In this document: piece after piece, positions 36,020-44,964 of the stretch
Layout of the letters: the number at the start of each line of letters is the position of its first letter
Position numbering within the stretch: the first letter of the stretch is position 1
DNA from: an uncultured Prevotellaceae bacterium
GTDB lineage: Bacteria; Bacteroidota; Bacteroidia; Bacteroidales; Bacteroidaceae
Length of the DNA: 64,000 bases
Assembly (NCBI GenBank): GCA_900543815.1
Contig: UQST01000005.1
Span: forward strand, 61,940-125,939
Direction of reading: 5' to 3'
The notes under the pieces: generated by a model
What the model was told of the DNA's origin: nothing
The model's input: only the letters and a program-made list of their open reading frames with translations
Databases searched by the model: none
Program-made: the position numbers and the translations under genes

Positions 36020-36843
36020 CCAGAAAAGAACTCATAGCCAGTATCCAGAGGAAGAGAAGTTTCCTCTGTGTGGGCCTTGATACGGATCTCAAGAAGGTTC
36101 CCGCCCACTTGCTGCAGGAAGAAGATCCCGTGTTTGCCTTCAACAAGGCCATTATCGATGCTACAGCACCTTACTGCGTAGCCTATAAACCCAACCTTGC
36201 ATTCTACGAGAGCATGGGTGTCAAGGGCTGGATAGCCTTTGAGAAGACCGTTGCCTATCTGAGGGAGAACTACCCCGACCAGTTCATCATCGCCGATGCC
36301 AAGCGTGGTGACATAGGCAATACCAGTGCCATGTATGCACGTACCTTCTTCGAGGAAATGGACCTGGATGCTGTCACAGTGGCACCTTACATGGGTGAGG
36401 ACAGCGTTACACCCTTCCTCGGATATGAAGGCAAGTGGGTCATCCTGCTGGCTCTTACCAGCAACAAGGGCAGCCACGATTTCCAGCTCACCGAGGATGC
36501 TCAGGGCGAGAAGCTCTTTGAGAAGGTGCTCCGCAAGAGCCAGGAGTGGGCTGGCAACGACCAGATGATGTATGTGGTAGGCGCCACACAGGGTAAGGCA
36601 TTCGAGGATATCCGCCGTATCGCACCCAATCACTTCCTGCTCGTACCGGGCATCGGTGCACAGGGAGGTTCGCTGGAAGAGGTGTGCAAGTATGGTATGA
36701 CCAGCGAGTGCGGACTGATTGTTAACAGCAGCCGGGCCATTATCTATGCCGACGCAACAGAGCGCTTTGCCCAGGTGGCAGGCGAGAAGGCGCGTGAGGT
36801 GCAGGCTCAGATGGCTCAAGAATTGGATAAATATGGAATTTAG
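36016..36843 (+). CDS. pyrF: Orotidine 5'-phosphate decarboxylase
   Basis: 275 residues, the longer type 2 form. The catalytic stretch is [18 protein letters not shown], with the Asp-Lys-Asp set; [13 protein letters not shown] marks the N-terminus and [10 protein letters not shown] the phosphate loop. It makes UMP in pyrimidine synthesis. It overlaps prfA by 4 bp and lpxD by 11 bp, so translation of the three is probably coupled. Confidence 0.95.
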   Translation: MTRKELIASIQRKRSFLCVGLDTDLKKVPAHLLQEEDPVFAFNKAIIDATAPYCVAYKPNLAFYESMGVKGWIAFEKTVAYLRENYPDQFIIADAKRGDIGNTSAMYARTFFEEMDLDAVTVAPYMGEDSVTPFLGYEGKWVILLALTSNKGSHDFQLTEDAQGEKLFEKVLRKSQEWAGNDQMMYVVGATQGKAFEDIRRIAPNHFLLVPGIGAQGGSLEEVCKYGMTSECGLIVNSSRAIIYADATERFAQVAGEKAREVQAQMAQELDKYGI

Positions 36844-37879
36844 TGCACAGATGATAGCCGGACTCATTGGGGGAACCATTGAGGGTAATCCGGATGCGAA
36901 GGTCAACAACTTTGCCAAGATCGAGGAGGGAAAGCCTGGTTGTATCAGCTTCCTTGCCAATGACAAGTATGAGCATTACATCTACGAGACACTGAGCAGC
37001 GTGGTGCTCGTCAACAATAACTTCGAACCCAAGGCTCCTGTAAGCGCTACTCTCATCAGGGTTCCTGACGCTCGCGAGGCGGTGGCAAAGCTGCTGCAGG
37101 CGTATGAGAGCATGAAGCCCAAGCGCACGGGCATCAGTGACATGGCATTCATCGACTCTACTGCCAAGGTGGGCAAGGACTGCTACATCGGTCCCTTTGT
37201 CTCTATTGCCGAAGGTGTGGAGATAGGTGAGGGCTGCGTGCTTCACCCCCATGTTTGCCTGGGCAAGAATGTGAAGGTGGGCGACAATACGGAAATCTAC
37301 AGCAATGCAGTGGTCTATCACGACTGCAAGATAGGCAGCCGCTGCATCCTGCATGCCGGTTGTGTGATAGGTGCAGACGGCTTCGGCTTCCAGCCCACAG
37401 AGACTGGGTACGACAAGATACCGCAGATAGGTGTGGCCATCATCGAGGACGATGTGGAGATAGGAGCCAATACCTGCGTGGATAGAGCCGTTATGGGAGC
37501 TACTGTAGTGCACTCCGGTGTCAAGTTGGACAACCTGGTACAGATAGCCCATAATGATGAAATCGGCAGTCACACCGTGATGTCGGCTCAGGTGGGCATA
37601 GCCGGCAGCACCAAGGTGGGCGAGTGGTGTATGTTTGGCGGACAGGTGGGTATCGCCGGTCATGCCACTATTGCCAACCGCACAATGGCTGGTGCACAGT
37701 CGGGCATCCCCAATACCATCAAGAAGGAAGGAACTGCCATCCAGGGTTCACCCGCCATCGATGGCCGCAACTTCTGGAAGTCAAGCGCCATCTTCAAGCA
37801 CCTGCCCGACATGTGGAGCGACCTCAATCGCATGAAGAAGGAGATTGAGGCGCTGAAAGAACAACTGGAAAACAAGTAA
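36833..37879 (+). CDS. lpxD: UDP-3-O-acylglucosamine N-acyltransferase
   Basis: 348 residues from [20 protein letters not shown]. The N-terminal uridine-binding domain (about 1-100) includes [15 protein letters not shown]. The left-handed beta-helix has hexapeptide repeats ([20 protein letters not shown]), and the catalytic His sits in [13 protein letters not shown]. The C-terminal helix ([12 protein letters not shown]) is typical. It adds the second acyl chain in lipid A synthesis. The start codon lies inside the end of pyrF; the next gene, lpxC-fabZ, begins 7 bp after the stop. Confidence 0.95.
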   Translation: MEFSAQMIAGLIGGTIEGNPDAKVNNFAKIEEGKPGCISFLANDKYEHYIYETLSSVVLVNNNFEPKAPVSATLIRVPDAREAVAKLLQAYESMKPKRTGISDMAFIDSTAKVGKDCYIGPFVSIAEGVEIGEGCVLHPHVCLGKNVKVGDNTEIYSNAVVYHDCKIGSRCILHAGCVIGADGFGFQPTETGYDKIPQIGVAIIEDDVEIGANTCVDRAVMGATVVHSGVKLDNLVQIAHNDEIGSHTVMSAQVGIAGSTKVGEWCMFGGQVGIAGHATIANRTMAGAQSGIPNTIKKEGTAIQGSPAIDGRNFWKSSAIFKHLPDMWSDLNRMKKEIEALKEQLENK

Positions 37880-37886
37880 AGAAGAC

Positions 37887-39266
37887 ATGTTAAAACAGAA
37901 TACACTCAAGGAGCAATTCTCACTCAGCGGCAAAGGACTGCACACTGGACTCAACCTCACAGTGACCTTCATGCCGGCTCCTCCCGACCACGGATACAAG
38001 ATACAGCGCATCGACATGCCCGGTCAGCCCATCATGGATGCCATTGCCGAGAACGTGATAGACACCCAGCGTGGAACAGTATTGGGCAAGGGCGAGATGC
38101 GTTGCAGCACTGTGGAGCACGCTATGGCCGCTCTCTATGCTCTGGGACTGGACAATGTACTGATACAGGTGGATGGTCCGGAGTTCCCCATACTGGACGG
38201 AAGTGCCGAACTCTATGTGAATGCCATCCAGCGTGTGGGCATTCTGGAGCAGGATGCACCCAAGGACTTCTACTATATCAACAAGAAGATGGAGTTCCGC
38301 GATGAGGCTACAGGTGCATGCATCACTCTGCTGCCCGACGAGGATTTCTCCATCACCAGTATGATCTCATTCGAGAGCTCGGTGCTCAGCAGCCAGTTTG
38401 CCACCCTCGACAATATGGATAAGTTTGCCACCGAAGTGGCAGCCGCACGCACCTTCGTGTTCGTTCGTGAGATAGAGCCACTGCTCATGGCAGGACTCAT
38501 CAAGGGAGGTGACCTTGACAACGCAATTGTCATCTACGAGCACAAGACCACACAGGAAAACCTCGACAAGCTGTGTCAGCTCACTGGTGCAGAGCGTCAT
38601 GAGGCATCCGAACTGGGCTATCTGCAGCACAAGCCACTGGTTTGGGACAACGAGCCTGCACGTCACAAGCTGCTCGACATCATCGGTGACATGGCGCTCA
38701 TAGGCAAGCCCATCAAGGGTCGTATCATCGCCACCAAGCCTGGTCATACCATCAACAATAAGTTTGCACGCATGATGCGCAAGGAGATACGCAAGCATGA
38801 AGTGCAGGCTCCATACTATGACCCCAACAAGGAACCCCTCATGGATGTCAACTGCATCCGTCAGATATTGCCCCACCGTTACCCCATGCAGCTGGTGGAT
38901 AAGGTAATCGAGATGAAGGAGCAGAGCATTGTGGCCATCAAGAATGTTACCAGCAATGAGCCTTTCTTCCAGGGTCATTTCCCCTCCGAACCCGTAATGC
39001 CCGGTGTGCTTCAGATAGAGGCAATGGCACAGGCAGGCGGTTTGCTCGTGCTGAGCAAGGTGGATGATCCCGAGAAATACAGCACCTACTTCCTGAAGAT
39101 AGACAACGTGAAGTTCCGCCAGAAGGTGGTGCCCGGCGATACACTTATCTTCAAGGTGGAGATGGCATCACCTCTCCGTCACGGAATAGGTACCATGCAG
39201 GGTTATGCCTTCATAGGTGAGAACTGCGTGGCAGAGGCTACCTTCACAGCGCAGATAGCCAAGTAA
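37887..39266 (+). CDS. lpxC-fabZ: Bifunctional LpxC deacetylase / FabZ dehydratase
   Basis: 459 residues. Residues 1 to about 300 are LpxC (QFSLSGKGLHTGLN, zinc His in STVEHAMAALYALG, and HKLLDIIGDMALIG with the second zinc site). Residues about 310-459 are FabZ (ILPHRYPMQLVDKV with the catalytic His, then GHFPSEPVMPGVLQIEAMAQ with the Glu). The fusion is known in Bacteroidetes. It joins the committed step of lipid A synthesis to the dehydratase of fatty acid synthesis, which compete for hydroxyacyl-ACP. It lies between lpxD and lpxA. Confidence 0.96.
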   Translation: MLKQNTLKEQFSLSGKGLHTGLNLTVTFMPAPPDHGYKIQRIDMPGQPIMDAIAENVIDTQRGTVLGKGEMRCSTVEHAMAALYALGLDNVLIQVDGPEFPILDGSAELYVNAIQRVGILEQDAPKDFYYINKKMEFRDEATGACITLLPDEDFSITSMISFESSVLSSQFATLDNMDKFATEVAAARTFVFVREIEPLLMAGLIKGGDLDNAIVIYEHKTTQENLDKLCQLTGAERHEASELGYLQHKPLVWDNEPARHKLLDIIGDMALIGKPIKGRIIATKPGHTINNKFARMMRKEIRKHEVQAPYYDPNKEPLMDVNCIRQILPHRYPMQLVDKVIEMKEQSIVAIKNVTSNEPFFQGHFPSEPVMPGVLQIEAMAQAGGLLVLSKVDDPEKYSTYFLKIDNVKFRQKVVPGDTLIFKVEMASPLRHGIGTMQGYAFIGENCVAEATFTAQIAK

Positions 39267-39308
39267 GAGGCGCAACGGCAGGCTCCCGAACGGCAAAAAG
39301 GCAGTTTC

Positions 39309-39497
39309 GGAAAGCCATTCTGCTCATCGGCTCCGCTGAGGGATGTGGCTCCCAAAAGCCATCCAGCTCATTGGCTCCGCTGATGGAAACGACTCCAGAA
39401 AGTCATTCGGCTCATTGGCTCTGCTGAGGGATGTGACTCCCAAAAGCTTTTGAGCTTATCGGCTCCGCAGAGGGAAGCGACTTCTGGAAACCGTTCT
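39309..39497. repeat. 44-bp tandem repeats built of 22-bp halves
   Basis: Four full units (39322-39365, 39366-39409, 39410-39453, 39454-39497), preceded by a half unit from 39309 and followed by a partial one. Each begins GCTCATYGGCTC (GCTTATCGGCTC in the last). Each 44-mer consists of two 22-bp halves. The half GAAAGTCATTCGGCTCATTG (from 39398) resembles the units of the 0.9-kb array. It lies directly after the lpxC-fabZ stop, between it and lpxA. Confidence 0.9.
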
Positions 39498-39726
39498 GCC
39501 AACTGGCTCCTACGTGGAACCCCATTCCTGCCGAGGCAGGAGCAATGAAAGGCAGGCTTGTGAGCCTGTTTCGATAGACAAAATAGTGATAACAATGGGA
39601 CTCTCTCAGGGCTGTGCATGCACATTCTTTCCCCCTTGGGGATACATGAGAGAACCCTTAGCCGCACAAGAACCCCCACTTAGAATGCGGCTCCTCCCCA
39701 ATGGGGCAGGCGGGGGTAGAGCATCT
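39498..39726. other. Leader region before lpxA
   Basis: The frame of lpxA is open upstream through this region, but it has no family similarity and holds C- and G-runs (CTTTCCCCCTTGGGG, CTCCCCAATGGGGCAGG) that look like non-coding sequence. I see no complete promoter. Confidence 0.45.
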
Positions 39727-40500
39727 ATGAGTAAAATCAGTCCATTGGCCTACATCCACCCGGAGGCAAGGATAGGCGAGAATTGCGAGATTGGTGCTTT
39801 CTGCTACATCGACAAAGGTGTGGTGATAGGCGACAACAACACGCTGATGAACAGTGTGACGGTGCTCTATGGAGCACGCATCGGCAACGGAAACATCTTC
39901 TTCCCCGGCGCTGTCATCAGCGCTATTCCCCAGGATCTGAAGTTCAGGGGTGAGGATACAACTGCCGAGATAGGCGACAACAACAAGATTCGTGAGAACG
40001 TGACTATCAACCGCGGAACAGCTGCCAAGGGCAAGACTGTGGTGGGCAGCAACAATCTCCTGATGGAGGGAGCGCACGTGGCTCACGACGCTAAGGTAGG
40101 TAATGAGTGCATCATAGGCAACAGCACCAAGTTGGCAGGCGAGATTGTCATCGATGACAAGGCTATTCTCAGCGCTTCGGTGCTCATGCACCAGTTCTGC
40201 CGAGTAGGCAGCTACTGCATGGTAGGCGGTGGTACACGCTTCAGCCAGAACATTCTCCCCTTCAGTCTGGTTGCCCGCGATCCCGCCAGCTTCTGCGGTC
40301 TGAACGTGGTGGGACTGCGTCGTCGTGGCTTCAGCCGTGAGCTTATCGACAATATCCACCAGGCTTACCGCATCATCCTGCAGGATACCGGCAAGCTCAA
40401 CGACCTGCTGCAGCGCGTGGAGAACGAGATTCCCATGAGTCCCGAAATCCAGTATATCCTCGACTTCATCCGCACCAGCGAGCGCGGCTTTATCCGTTAA
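39727..40500 (+). CDS. lpxA: UDP-N-acetylglucosamine acyltransferase
   Basis: 257 residues from MSKISPLAYIHPEARIGENC, the standard length and start of LpxA. Hexapeptide repeats form the left-handed beta-helix; the catalytic His lies in LMEGAHVAHDAKVGN, and GLNVVGLRRRGF leads into the C-terminal helical part. It performs the first acylation of lipid A. It is separated from lpxC-fabZ by a 460-bp repeat-bearing gap and followed 22 bp later by a small acidic protein gene. Confidence 0.95.
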   Translation: MSKISPLAYIHPEARIGENCEIGAFCYIDKGVVIGDNNTLMNSVTVLYGARIGNGNIFFPGAVISAIPQDLKFRGEDTTAEIGDNNKIRENVTINRGTAAKGKTVVGSNNLLMEGAHVAHDAKVGNECIIGNSTKLAGEIVIDDKAILSASVLMHQFCRVGSYCMVGGGTRFSQNILPFSLVARDPASFCGLNVVGLRRRGFSRELIDNIHQAYRIILQDTGKLNDLLQRVENEIPMSPEIQYILDFIRTSERGFIR

Positions 40501-40522
40501 GGCTGGCTTAAACCTCATTCCT

Positions 40523-41053
40523 ATGACACTCAGACTTACCCTCTTCAGCCAAGAAGTAGAGGACTTCGTGGTGGAGATAAAGATTGATGCCGAGGCTACA
40601 TTCGCCGACCTTCATCGTCTCATACTGGCCGACTGCGGCTATCAGGAGATAGACGGACAGAAGTTCCTGCTCTGCGATGAGGATTGGCGTGTGGAGAAAC
40701 AGGTGTGCATGCGTGATGCAGATGCCCGTTCAGAGGAGGATGTCTATCTGATGGAGCATACTGTCATCGGCGAGCTGATGGATGATGAGGGCCAGCGTCT
40801 GGCATATGTCTTCGACCCTGAAGCCAAGCGTTTCTTCCTGATGGAACTCACTGAGAACCTCTTTGGCCAGCCTGAACCAAAGCCTCGGGTAAGCCGTCGT
40901 CACGGCAAAGCCCCTCTGCAGTCGGTGCAGGATGAGGATGAGGCTGCTCCCGCAGCCAATGCCGGTGGTGCCGAGTCGGGCGAGAGTTTCTACGGAGAGG
41001 ACGGTTTCGAGGACGAAGAACTTGACCTCGAAGGATTTGAAATCAGTGAGTGA
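40523..41053 (+). CDS. Small acidic protein, pRiA4b ORF-3-like
   Basis: 176 residues. The N-terminal about 110 residues (MTLRLTLFSQEVEDFVVEIK, TFADLHRLILADCGY, FLLCDEDWRV) resemble the plasmid pRiA4b ORF-3-like domain. The C-terminal about 60 are low-complexity and strongly acidic (Glu/Asp/Ala/Gly), probably disordered. The family has no established biochemical role. It sits between lpxA and miaA in one direction with short gaps, so it is likely in their transcript. Family call is by pattern only. Confidence 0.75.
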   Translation: MTLRLTLFSQEVEDFVVEIKIDAEATFADLHRLILADCGYQEIDGQKFLLCDEDWRVEKQVCMRDADARSEEDVYLMEHTVIGELMDDEGQRLAYVFDPEAKRFFLMELTENLFGQPEPKPRVSRRHGKAPLQSVQDEDEAAPAANAGGAESGESFYGEDGFEDEELDLEGFEISE

Positions 41054-41069
41054 ACCGGCACCCAGGCAG

Positions 41070-41966
41070 ATGAACCTGGTGGTGCTCATTGGTCCCACGG
41101 CGGTGGGCAAGACGGATGTGGCCCTACATTTGGCCACTTCCCTGTCGTGCCCAGTGCTCAATTGTGACAGTCGTCAGATATATCGTGGGATGGATATAGG
41201 CACTGCCGCTCCCACGGCAGAAGAGGTGGCACGTGTGAAGCACTACTTCGTGCGCGAACTCGAATTGGGTCAGGACTACAGCGCAGCCCGCTATGAGCAG
41301 GATGCGCTGGCTGTCATCAGCAGCCTCTCAGGCACCCATCACCATGCGGTGCTGTCGGGTGGAAGCATGATGTATGTGGATGCCGTGTGCCAGGGCATTG
41401 ATGATATTCCCACGGTGGATGCCCAAGTGCGTGCCGACCTGAAAGCCCGCTTCGAGCAGGAGGGGCTGGAGCCTTTGCTCAGGGAGCTGGAACGCCTTGA
41501 CCCCGAATACTTCAGGATAGTGGATCACAAGAACCACAAAAGGGTCATCCACGCGCTTGAAATCTGCCACACGGCAGGTTGCCCCTACAGCCGTTTCCGT
41601 GTGCGAGTCACCCGCCAGCGTCCCTTCAACATCATCAAGGTGGGGCTTCGGCGCGAGCGTGAGGAACTCTTTGCCCGCATCAATGCCCGTGTGGATAGGA
41701 TGATGGAGCAAGGATTTCTCGAAGAAGCCCGCCGGCTCTATCCACTGCGCCACCTCAATGCGCTCAACACCATCGGCTACAAGGAGATGTTCCGCGTGCT
41801 GGATGGCGAATGGGAGTTGCCTATGGCGGTGGAACGGATGAAGAAGAACACGCGCGTGTATGCCAAGAAGCAGATGACTTGGTATCAGCGCGACGAGAGC
41901 ATCACTTGGTTTCACCCCGATGACGGGCAGGCTATCCTGCAGCATGTGTTGAACTGCAGCCGGTAG
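41070..41966 (+). CDS. miaA: tRNA dimethylallyltransferase
   Basis: 298 residues from MNLVVLIGPTAVGKTDVALH; in-frame earlier starts such as the GTG at 41048 are possible but would overlap the upstream gene or lack support. The P-loop GPTAVGKT, NCDSRQIYRGMDIGTA and AVLSGGSMMYVDA are the family motifs, with DxxxF/Y helices after. It adds the dimethylallyl group to A37 of tRNAs reading UNN codons, with dimethylallyl pyrophosphate from the MEP route. Confidence 0.93.
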   Translation: MNLVVLIGPTAVGKTDVALHLATSLSCPVLNCDSRQIYRGMDIGTAAPTAEEVARVKHYFVRELELGQDYSAARYEQDALAVISSLSGTHHHAVLSGGSMMYVDAVCQGIDDIPTVDAQVRADLKARFEQEGLEPLLRELERLDPEYFRIVDHKNHKRVIHALEICHTAGCPYSRFRVRVTRQRPFNIIKVGLRREREELFARINARVDRMMEQGFLEEARRLYPLRHLNALNTIGYKEMFRVLDGEWELPMAVERMKKNTRVYAKKQMTWYQRDESITWFHPDDGQAILQHVLNCSR

Positions 41967-41989
41967 GGTAGCACATTGCTCTGCCGGAA

Positions 41990-42094
41990 CAAGCATACAG
42001 AAAGACAGAAGCAGTACTGTTGGTTTCCGTTTCCAAGCCTATTGGCCAATTCGTGCCGGTATGCTTGCACGTGAAGCCCACAGTACTGCTTTTC
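41990..42094. other. Two interleaved inverted repeats after miaA
   Basis: CAAGCATAC (41990-41998) pairs with GTATGCTTG (42059-42067), and AAGCAGTACTGT (42009-42020) pairs with ACAGTACTGCTT (42080-42091). The order A-B-A'-B' means the arms cross: as RNA this is either a pseudoknot or two alternative hairpins. The second arm of B runs into TTTTCTTTT, so B alone could act as the miaA terminator. Confidence 0.65.
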
Positions 42095-42144
42095 TTTTGA
42101 GAAAAGGGTAGAGCCGGCACGGGTTGTACAGTTGGGCTGTTGGC

Positions 42145-42234
42145 ACAATGCGGTGCGTCGGCCATCGCAGCGTGCTGTGCTTGTCCTCGCAGCACGCTGC
42201 ATCGGGCATCGCAGCATAGTGCGTTTTCGGCATC
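42145..42234. repeat. 22-bp tandem array, about four units
   Basis: Units start at about 42145, 42167, 42189 and 42211. The inner ones begin GCAGCGTGCTG and GCAGCACGCTGC, and three of the four end in CATC. It is the same family as the array at 30.57 kb. It lies in the gap between miaA and the PBP1A gene; the rest of this gap up to the promoter holds nothing I recognise. Confidence 0.85.
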
Positions 42235-42478
42235 TCCCATTTGCTGTGTTCGCTGTCACCGCTTGTGTGGGAATGTTTGCCGTGCCTGCTTGTTCGCGTC
42301 GGTCGGCAGCCCCGAGCCGTTTGACATCCTTTCTGCGCCGCTCTCTGCTGTTCTTTCCGTCCCGGATTGCGTCATTTTAGGGTCTTGGAATTCACTTCCC
42401 GGCCCCTTTGGATAGCTTCAGAATGAGCATAAGCAAAAATAGTTGGGCAGAAAGGGCTGTCTGTCCCACAAGTTTTAT

Positions 42479-42486
42479 TACTTTTG
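42479..42486 (+). promoter_or_regulatory. Putative -7 box of the PBP1A gene
   Basis: TACTTTTG fits TAnnTTTG and lies 33 bp before the preferred ATG at 42520. It also excludes the TTG at 42484 as a start. Confidence 0.55.
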
Positions 42487-42519
42487 CAATTGGATAGAAC
42501 CAAAAAGGCAAAAGAAAAC

Positions 42520-44964
42520 ATGATAGCTGTCCCAATCAGGCGTAAGCTGAAGATCGCGCTGCGCAAAATATATGGTGGCCCCTGGTACAAGAAACTGGCG
42601 GTGTGGCCATGCACCTTTGTGCTGCTTCTCATACTGGGTCTGGGAGCGGTGGATTGCAATTTCCTCTATCTCTTCGGGCGCTCACCGGGCTTCAAGGATA
42701 TTGAGAATCCCGTGGTGAGCGAGGCTTCCGAGGTGTATAGTGCCGACAGCGTGCAGCTCGGACGCTTCTTCAGCGAAAACCGCACACCGGTGGAGTACAA
42801 CGAGATATCGCCTGTGCTCATCCACACACTGATAGATACCGAGGACGAACGCTTCTATCATCATCATGGTGTAGATTTCAAAGGGCTCTTTGCAGCCGTC
42901 AAGGATATGGCCCGCGGGCGGGCTCGAGGTGCCAGCACCATCACTCAGCAGTTGGCCAAGAACCTCTTCCGCGTACGCACCCAGTATTCTACAGGACTGC
43001 TCGGATACATTCCCGGGGTGAGGCTCTTGGTGATGAAAGCCAAGGAATGGATAGTTGCCATCAAGCTGGAGATTATATTCAATAAGGAGGAGATACTCAC
43101 CATGTATCTCAATACGGTGGATTTCGGCAGCAACTCTTTTGGCATCAAAACTGCCGCGCGCTCCTATTTCGGCACCACGCCGGATAAGTTGACCCACGAG
43201 CAGGCTGCTGTGCTGGTGGGACTTCTCAAGGCAACCAGCAGCTACAATCCACGCATCAACCCCCGCAACAGCCTCTCGCGCCGCAACACGGTACTCGATC
43301 TGGTATATGCACATGGGCACCTCACCGTGGACGGCAAAGTGGCCACACGCGGGCAGCTGGACTCCATCAAGGCACTGCCTATCCAGTTGGCCAGCCGCCA
43401 CACAGCCAGCAGCTATGACGGCCAGGCTCCTTACTTCCGTGAGCAACTGGTGGATTACATCAATGACTTATGCGAGCAGGGGCTTGTGCCAGGCTATGAC
43501 GGAGACAACAAACTGGACCTCTATGCCGACGGACTGACCATCTATACTTCGCTGGACAGCCGCATGCAGGCTTATGCCGAGCAGGCTGTGCTCAAGCAGA
43601 TGAAGGTCATACAGCAGCGCTTTGACAATCATTGGGGCAGTACGCCACCTTGGCAAGACCGCCAGCACAGGGAGATTCCGCACTTCATAGAAGACTTGGC
43701 CAAGCGTACTACACATTATAAATATCTGAAGGAACGCTTCCCCGACCAGCCCGACTCCGTGGAGTATTACCTCAACCAGCCGCATTCCGTGCAGGTGTTC
43801 ACCTATGACGGGATGCAGGAGAAGGAGTTGAGTACGATGGACTCCATACGCTATATGGTGCGGTTTATGCACTGCGGTTTTGTGGCCATCGAACCAGACA
43901 CCCGCCAGGTGAAGGCTTGGGTGGGCGATATAGACTTCAAGCCGTGGAAGTATGACAAGGTGACGGCCATGCGCCAGCCTGGTTCCACCTTCAAGCTCTT
44001 CGTCTATGCCGAGGCGATGAACCAAGGACTGACACCTTGCGACAAGCGCTTGGATGCCTATGTAGCTTATCCCGATACGATTGACGACAAGCCCACCGTG
44101 TGGGCACCACATAATGCCAACGGCTACTTCACCGGTGCACAGATGCCGCTCAAGAGCGCTTTTGCACAGAGTATAAATAGTGTGGCTGTTCGTCTGGGCA
44201 TGGAAGTGGGCATCCCCAATGTAGCCCGCACAGCTCATGCAATGGGCATCCAGTCGCCCCTGCATGAGACCAAGTCGCTCAGTCTGGGCAGCAGCGATGT
44301 CAATCTGCTCGAGTTGGTCAACAGTTATTGCACGGTGATAGATGACGGCAAGTACAACATGCCCATCCTGGTGACGAAGATTCTCGACCGGGACGGCAAG
44401 GTCATCTATGATGCCCAGTTGCATGAGAGTCAGGCTATTCCTTACCGCTCGGCCTACCTCATGCAGACGATGCTTCGTGCCGGACTTACTGAGAGGGGCG
44501 GAACAACAGCCGCTCTGTGGGAATACATCCATCCCGTGCTGCAATACACTGAGTTTGGTGGCAAGACGGGAACCAGCAACAACCACTCCGATGCCTGGTT
44601 TGTGGGCGTTACACCCAAACTGGTGGGTGGCGCCTGGGTAGGTGGCGAGTATCGAAGCATACACTTCCGCACGGGAGCTTTAGGCCAAGGCAGTCGCACC
44701 GCACTTCCCATCTTTGGCTATTTCATACAGGATGTGCTCAAGGACGAACGCTTCAGCAAGTACCGCCAGAAGTTCGCTCCTCCACGCGACTTGGATGCCA
44801 GCCTCTGGACGTGCAGCGGCTATTATGCCCAGCCCAATGACAGTACGGATACCGACTCACTCGACATCGAGACCGAACTCGGTGTGGAACAGGATTTGGA
44901 GAACGGTGCCGTGCAGGAAACAGAAGACGTGAATTCCACACCTGAGGAAGTGCTGGATGAGTAG
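42520..44964 (+). CDS. Penicillin-binding protein 1A, bifunctional
   Basis: 814 residues from MIAVPIRRKLKIA. A transmembrane helix spans about 26-48. The glycosyltransferase domain has EDERFYHHHGVDFKG and GASTITQQLAKNLF. The transpeptidase domain has RQPGSTFKLFVYA with the active Ser, FAQSINSVA (SxN) and GGKTGTSNN (KTG). An acidic tail follows. It polymerises and crosslinks peptidoglycan in the periplasm. Its end overlaps the helicase gene by 8 bp. Confidence 0.94.
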   Translation: MIAVPIRRKLKIALRKIYGGPWYKKLAVWPCTFVLLLILGLGAVDCNFLYLFGRSPGFKDIENPVVSEASEVYSADSVQLGRFFSENRTPVEYNEISPVLIHTLIDTEDERFYHHHGVDFKGLFAAVKDMARGRARGASTITQQLAKNLFRVRTQYSTGLLGYIPGVRLLVMKAKEWIVAIKLEIIFNKEEILTMYLNTVDFGSNSFGIKTAARSYFGTTPDKLTHEQAAVLVGLLKATSSYNPRINPRNSLSRRNTVLDLVYAHGHLTVDGKVATRGQLDSIKALPIQLASRHTASSYDGQAPYFREQLVDYINDLCEQGLVPGYDGDNKLDLYADGLTIYTSLDSRMQAYAEQAVLKQMKVIQQRFDNHWGSTPPWQDRQHREIPHFIEDLAKRTTHYKYLKERFPDQPDSVEYYLNQPHSVQVFTYDGMQEKELSTMDSIRYMVRFMHCGFVAIEPDTRQVKAWVGDIDFKPWKYDKVTAMRQPGSTFKLFVYAEAMNQGLTPCDKRLDAYVAYPDTIDDKPTVWAPHNANGYFTGAQMPLKSAFAQSINSVAVRLGMEVGIPNVARTAHAMGIQSPLHETKSLSLGSSDVNLLELVNSYCTVIDDGKYNMPILVTKILDRDGKVIYDAQLHESQAIPYRSAYLMQTMLRAGLTERGGTTAALWEYIHPVLQYTEFGGKTGTSNNHSDAWFVGVTPKLVGGAWVGGEYRSIHFRTGALGQGSRTALPIFGYFIQDVLKDERFSKYRQKFAPPRDLDASLWTCSGYYAQPNDSTDTDSLDIETELGVEQDLENGAVQETEDVNSTPEEVLDE

